DNA of 64,000 nt from the NCBI GenBank assembly GCA_002946415.1, contig NJPS01000079.1:434001-498000 (forward strand), in the 5' to 3' direction. The position numbers and the translations under genes were made by a program. This document shows, piece after piece, positions 59,480 to 64,000 of this stretch (within the stretch, counting starts at the first letter, position 1; every line of letters starts with the position of its first letter). The notes below the pieces were generated by a model. That model saw only the letters and a list, made by a program, of their open reading frames with translations. It was not told the origin of the DNA and searched no databases. This DNA comes from Rutstroemia sp. NJR-2017a BVV2 (lineage: Eukaryota > Ascomycota > Leotiomycetes > Helotiales > Rutstroemiaceae).

Positions 59480-60101
59480 ATGTTCGTTTTTATGGCTGGG
59501 GGGGTTTGCGAATGGGCATTGATATGAGGTCATGGAAGGAGCTTCTCTCTAATGGATGGCTTATACTCTGGTGATATATTTGCTGATCACTTCACTTTAA
59601 AATGACCAAAAGAATTCTTGCACATTTTCAACATTCCTTTTTATATCTGCGTGATTCCTGGTTGAGAACACCCTCCAGCTGAATTTACAGGGCTCCCATA
59701 CGACAAATTTGATAGCAGATGTGCAGATTTCTTGATTACCATCTATAGGATGGAATTATTCTTAACGATTTATTACACTTGCGTGGGAATTGACCGCCTT
59801 GGGGCTGAAGTCAACCAACCGTCAATTTATGAATGGCAGCTTTAATATCCTTCCAAACTCCACTTAATACAAGTATCTCAATAACGTAGATCCATGCCAT
59901 GAGAGCCCCCCAATAACCCGTGTTTGCGTAAAGACGTGACAAAGCAAGAGAAAATCCGGTAACATGTCTATTCTATTGTATAAAATAGACGAAATGTAGC
60001 TCCCGACCAGCGGAGTTGGGTAAAATACCCGAAGTATTTCAACTCCGTACGTATAATTACATCCAAGCGAGAAAATTATGTAAATATGGCCCCTCTCCAG
60101 C
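59480..60101. other. Intergenic between convergent genes
   Basis: 0.6 kb of 3' flanks of L17 and the F-box gene. No feature seen. Confidence 0.6.
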
Positions 60102-62726
60102 CTAGCGATTGTCGTTGAACGTGGGCGCGACTTCGATAGATCCATCGAATCGACCGAGACCGGCACGGCTAATACCATCAAGTTGAGCTTCGTGCTTCAG
60201 CTCGGCGCGTTCGGGACCCCAGCCGATAGTCATGCCCCAGGCGTTCTCCAGGGTACTTGCTTCGAGGTCGTCGATGTGGTTTGAGACAGTGCCTAACATA
60301 GTGTCGTTTGGTTTCATCATGATCCCTTCGAGATCGTTGATCCGCTTGGCGATGTGAGCTGTGGATGGAATCGGATGCTGGTTGATTGGCTCGTCGAGTG
60401 CCGTTTGGTCGAAATCGAGTGGTAGGCGGATATACCCACATGATTTGAATGCGAGTTTTCGCAACGAAGACTGTGCGTGAGGTGCCGGTGCCTCGCTCAT
60501 ATCACGCGAATACCGCAAGTCTGCGAGTCTGATGCCGGGAGTCAACTGCTCAATAGAGTCGGCCCAAGATCCTGTGCGAGGACGATCAAGCCAGTCTGCT
60601 TGGACTGGTGGATCGTTGTTCGTTACGGGAACTTGAGGGGCGGCGGGAGGGGGACCAGGGATGCCTGGAAGTTGCTGTGCAAACATTATGGCCTGCGCAA
60701 GTGCATTATTGTGATGATTTGGGTGTGTAGCGGGATGAGGATGAGCACCTGGTGTGACGGGGGCACTCAATGAGACGGAATCAAGCGTCAGGGACTGCAG
60801 GGAGCTCGTCTTGAGACTTTGGCAAAATTCGGTGAAGATGTGTGGGCTGAACCAACAATTCTTCAACGAGAGCACCTCAACATATGGAAGTAACAAGACA
60901 CCAGGCTTTTCTGCTCTATTGACCATCTCCATGGCTTTTGACACCACTGGCGCTACTAATACGTGCTGGTTCCGAGAAAAGAGGCCTGGAGCATATTCTC
61001 CCCCACAAAGCCACTCAAAATGCAAGGTTGTGATATTCTTGCGTTGTGAGATCTGTTCATGAAGTAGCTGGAAGACACAACTAACAGCCGAAGAAGGTTG
61101 CATTCGGTTGTCCTGAACCCAGCTAGTGGGAAGCTTGACAACATCACGCCAGTCTGGGATTACAGCCAGAGTCAGACTTCTAAGACCGGGCAGACTATCC
61201 CAGAAATCGTTGCGACGGAGAATTGGCAAATGCCTGTTAGGTAGACGTGCTATTGTTAAGGTTTGGATGTTGAGGAATGTGGATGGGTTGTCGATAACAG
61301 CAATGGCGTATGATTGCATGAAAGCTCGCTGGGCCCATTCGAGTTCAAGTAGCATTTCTTTCTGAGCGCTCGTGAGATCGTTCGGTTTTAGGGGGTGATT
61401 ATCGGTCTTCGATCTCGCATTTTTGGCAGCAGCTGGAAAAGGCCGTTCGTCCTCATTATCGTTCATATCATCGTCTGAATGATAGCCAGGAGCACCAGTA
61501 GCTGCATTTTGGCCCCGTATCGTGGTGCTTGCCGAGGCACTAAAGTTATCATCTGAAAGAGTATCAAGACCCAGAAGATCACTATCTTGCCAAGAAAATC
61601 CTCCCACCGTAGGCGTATCTGTGCGTGCCTGCTCTTCTGACTGTTCGTCCTCCCCGAGGAGCATGCCAAGAGAGTTCTCTACTACTTCCTCATTATATCC
61701 TGCTTCCCGTAACATTCTTGTCAAAAAGGATATGCGGGATGAGCCGTCTCGAGCTGAGCTGCCAAGTGGATAACGTAATCGGGGTGATGGAAATGGAAAT
61801 GGTGAGGCTGCCTTTCCAACTTTCGTGCTTTTCGGTTGTGGCTCTGGCGCAAATCTTGATGAGCCGAATACTGCAACTTTCTCGCCTCTCTCAACAACTT
61901 TTGAGTTGGTATCCGGACCTGACAACCACCCTAAACCACCGTCGATGGACAGCCCTAGCTCCGTTGCTTTTGTCATATAGCGCAAGGCTTTTGCCATGGT
62001 TCTGGTTTCGTCGGCTGTTTGTTCAAGACCCTCAAGCTGAGCATATCTGTTGTACTTTTTAAATGGCCATTTGTAGATGCCCCAGAAAGAAGTTATAGTA
62101 TCGTGATCATTTTTCGGTGGAGGTTTCGTCAACTTTTCCATGTCAAACTCGAATGCTATGCGAAAAGTAAGCTAGCTGCAATTCCTATGCTTCCTTAGAT
62201 GAACACTCACACATCGCAAAGCGGTTTATATGCCGGCCAAACCCTTGAAAAGTCAGCTCCTATCAAACCAAGGAAAATCTACGCTTTGGCGAATACCTTG
62301 AAATACGCGCATGCCTTTATCCTGAAGCATAATCGATCCTCGCAATATCTCATCTCCTAAAACTGGCGGTGCTTGATTAAGAGAAGGTTCTGGGGTGATG
62401 CCATATATCTCTGGTTTGAAGGGAACGACGACCACCCTGAACAGATATTCCGATACTTTCTTCTCGAATTCTTTATTGACCAGTCGCATGTTTTGTATAG
62501 CAGAGCGTGGAAGGTAGGATATAATCATGGTGAAGAGCTCCGGAGGAATTCGTTTCGCCGGCCATATAATGTCACCTACTCCATCAGTAAATTGTAATGG
62601 TATCTTGCCACCCTTCGCAGACTCACCAGATGTTGTCTCTACCTTTTCCTTGCCTTTCCTCGACTTTGAAGCCATTGCGCAACTTCCTCTAGTCTTGCGC
62701 CGCTTTGTTGGAGACGACATGTGCAT
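60102..62726 (-). CDS. F-box protein
   Basis: Minus-strand exons are 62726-62297, 62243-62211 (33 nt) and 62155-60102, giving 838 aa. The introns are 53 nt (GGAGCTGACTTTTCAAG) and 55 nt (CATAG end). The start MHMSSPTKRRK is the first ATG of the frame. A basic N-terminus with a possible nuclear signal (TKRRKTR) precedes an F-box at about 57-100 (KRIPPELFTMIISYLPRSA, then RLVNKEFEKKVSEYLF). F-boxes bind Skp1 and place the protein in an SCF ubiquitin ligase. The remaining 700 residues have scattered leucine-rich stretches (NIQTLTIARLPNRHLPIL, LRSLTLAVIP, LRKLAFKSCGYIRLPL) that may form irregular leucine-rich repeats for substrate binding, interrupted by disordered acidic segments. Substrate unknown. 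Confidence 0.9.
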
Positions 62727-63228
62727 TGTATGTCGGAATATCCTAAGTCCCACTTGCCTAATCAACGCGCCCCCAAAAATAATATCCAATTCTGCGAAGG
62801 AAGGAAGAAAGAATAATTAACAGAGGAGAAGGTGCAACCGAAGTGTAGACTCTCTTGTAGTGGTAGCGCGTGGTGAGAGAACCGGCAATTATGGCTAGGG
62901 CCAAATGATTAGGACGTTTAACAGGAGAATTTGTACAACCAGAAGTATTGGATTAAGAGAGACGAGGTAGAAAAGGTGTCAAACCATAGCTATTCAAGTT
63001 GCGCAAGCAATACCTGTGAGCATGAAAGAACGTCTGCAGATATTCAGTGGTATGGTAAATTGTTTCTGGTATCTACAATTATGCCCCTCTCGGAACGTCA
63101 TGGATGGTAGGTCGGACTATCGATCACATTCTACCCTAGCTCTTTCAGCCTCGGCCACCATTGATGCCTACAATCCAAGGCACAAAATGCGCCAAGCAAT
63201 GCTATCAGTTTTTCTACCAGTACCCCTC
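62727..63228. other. Intergenic, upstream of the F-box gene
   Basis: 0.5 kb. Promoter of the F-box gene. No other feature. Confidence 0.5.
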
Positions 63229-63390
63229 CTCTCCGGTGCACAAATAACAGGCCGACGACAATATTCCAAAGACAATTAGATAATAAAAACATTATAATAT
63301 CTTAGATTCTTTAGGATATTGGTTTGATGACAGTAATCAGCTACACTATATTGTCTTAAATCGGCCTGTCCTTTCTCCCTTGAACAGCCC
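63229..63390. mobile_element. MITE copy D1 (162 bp)
   Basis: The left end CTCTCCGGTGCACAAATAAC leads into AGGCCGACGACAATAT. The right end in reverse is TTCAAGGGAGAAAGGACAGG followed by CCGATTTAAGACAATATAG. The internal ATATCTTAGATTCTTTAGGA is nearly identical to copy B2. It lies directly beside copy D2. Confidence 0.75.
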
Positions 63391-63391
63391 T

Positions 63392-63620
63392 CCTCTTCGG
63401 CTTGGGTAAAAACAGGCCGATCTGGGACAATATCCTCAAGCCAATTGTTATTACTATACGAATATACGAACAGCTCTAAGGTATTGAATCTATTTGGGTT
63501 TTACTACTGAATAAATATCCTAAAGACTCTGAGAGATTATAATATTTTTATTATTCAAATATCTTCTCTGTACCGAGAGCCTACGCTACAAATCAGTCTC
63601 TTTTTTCTCCCCTGGAGAGC
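63392..63620. mobile_element. MITE copy D2 (about 229 bp)
   Basis: The left end is CTCTTCGGCTTGGGTAAAAA followed by CAGGCCGATCTGGGACAATA. The right end in reverse is GCTCTCCAGGGGAGAAAAAA. The internal ATATCCTAAAGACTCTGAGA matches the ATGTCCTAAAGCCTCAAAGA of copy C. Confidence 0.7.
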
Positions 63621-64000
63621 CCACCCCTTCGCCCAGAACCTCAAATGGTCCTACCAAAGATAATATATACATGACAACACGATCCGTAATCTCAAGACAT
63701 CTCTTTTTATCTCCTCTTATCGATACACAAGTACTATCATAGTCACGTCAATACTTCATCCACCATGCTTATGCATACATAAAACCCGTCGATGTATCTC
63801 CATCGTCGACAGCAGTGATAGTCACTATCTAACCATTAAACCCATGGCTTGCACTTCTCGTCTCGTCATGCAGTTTCAGCACATCTCCCAACAATTTCGA
63901 TCTTCGAACCAGTGCAAGACCGCCTGAACTTAGTTCTGCTCTTTTCTTCGTCTGTCAACGAATCGAAACTTGGACTCCTTGATATCCTTGCTGCATTTCT
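63621..64000. other. Right edge, non-coding
   Basis: 380 bp with no coding signal on either strand that I can support. Confidence 0.5.

Overview
The window is nuclear DNA of a filamentous ascomycete (Pezizomycotina). Genes carry many short introns of about 44-210 nt with GT..AG ends and CTAAC/CTGAC-type branch sites. The protein families are typical of these fungi, and a hAT transposon carries stop codons of the kind left by repeat-induced point mutation (RIP). The protein flavour suggests a leotiomycete, but that is an impression. All exon structures below were built by hand from splice signals, reading phase and protein-family continuity.

Left third (1-31.4 kb), mostly dense housekeeping genes: a partial TBC-domain RabGAP running off the left edge; an acidic-motif (aftiphilin-like) protein; a large MAP-kinase-phosphatase-like dual-specificity phosphatase; a 5-kb gene-poor stretch with one MITE; an 874-aa disordered protein of unknown function; tRNA 2'-phosphotransferase (Tpt1); a protein with two dsRNA-binding-like domains split by a 60-bp coding minisatellite; rRNA-processing factor Efg1; the SEA/GATOR2 subunit Sea4 (Mios); exportin-T (Los1); and a TPR/J-domain co-chaperone.

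Middle (31.4-52 kb): a 5.7-kb gene-poor, repeat-spotted interval; an ELO-family fatty-acid elongase with a QxxHH box; a Cas1p-type polysaccharide O-acetyltransferase; two adjacent but unlike serine carboxypeptidases (a 10-exon secreted-type enzyme and a 3-exon carboxypeptidase Y); ribosome maturation factor Sdo1; and ribosomal protein S18.

Right part (52-64 kb) is the accessory-looking segment: a MITE, a frameshifted and truncated NADAR-domain relic, and a hypothetical gene split by a 3,133-bp hAT transposon. The transposon has clear terminal inverted repeats (TIRs) and a perfect 8-bp target duplication, and its transposase has three in-frame TAG codons. Ribosomal protein L17, an F-box protein and two more MITE copies follow.

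Functional themes: many genes serve translation and RNA metabolism (Tpt1, Efg1, Los1, Sdo1, S18, L17, dsRBD protein) or membrane traffic and nutrient signalling (TBC protein, aftiphilin-like protein, Sea4, vacuolar CPY). They are ordinary chromosomal neighbours, not an evident gene cluster. The most interesting material is the hAT insertion with its interrupted host gene, the NADAR relic, the TIR MITE family of at least six copies, and the repeat-expanded dsRBD protein. I saw no convincing tRNA, rRNA, snoRNA or CRISPR array.
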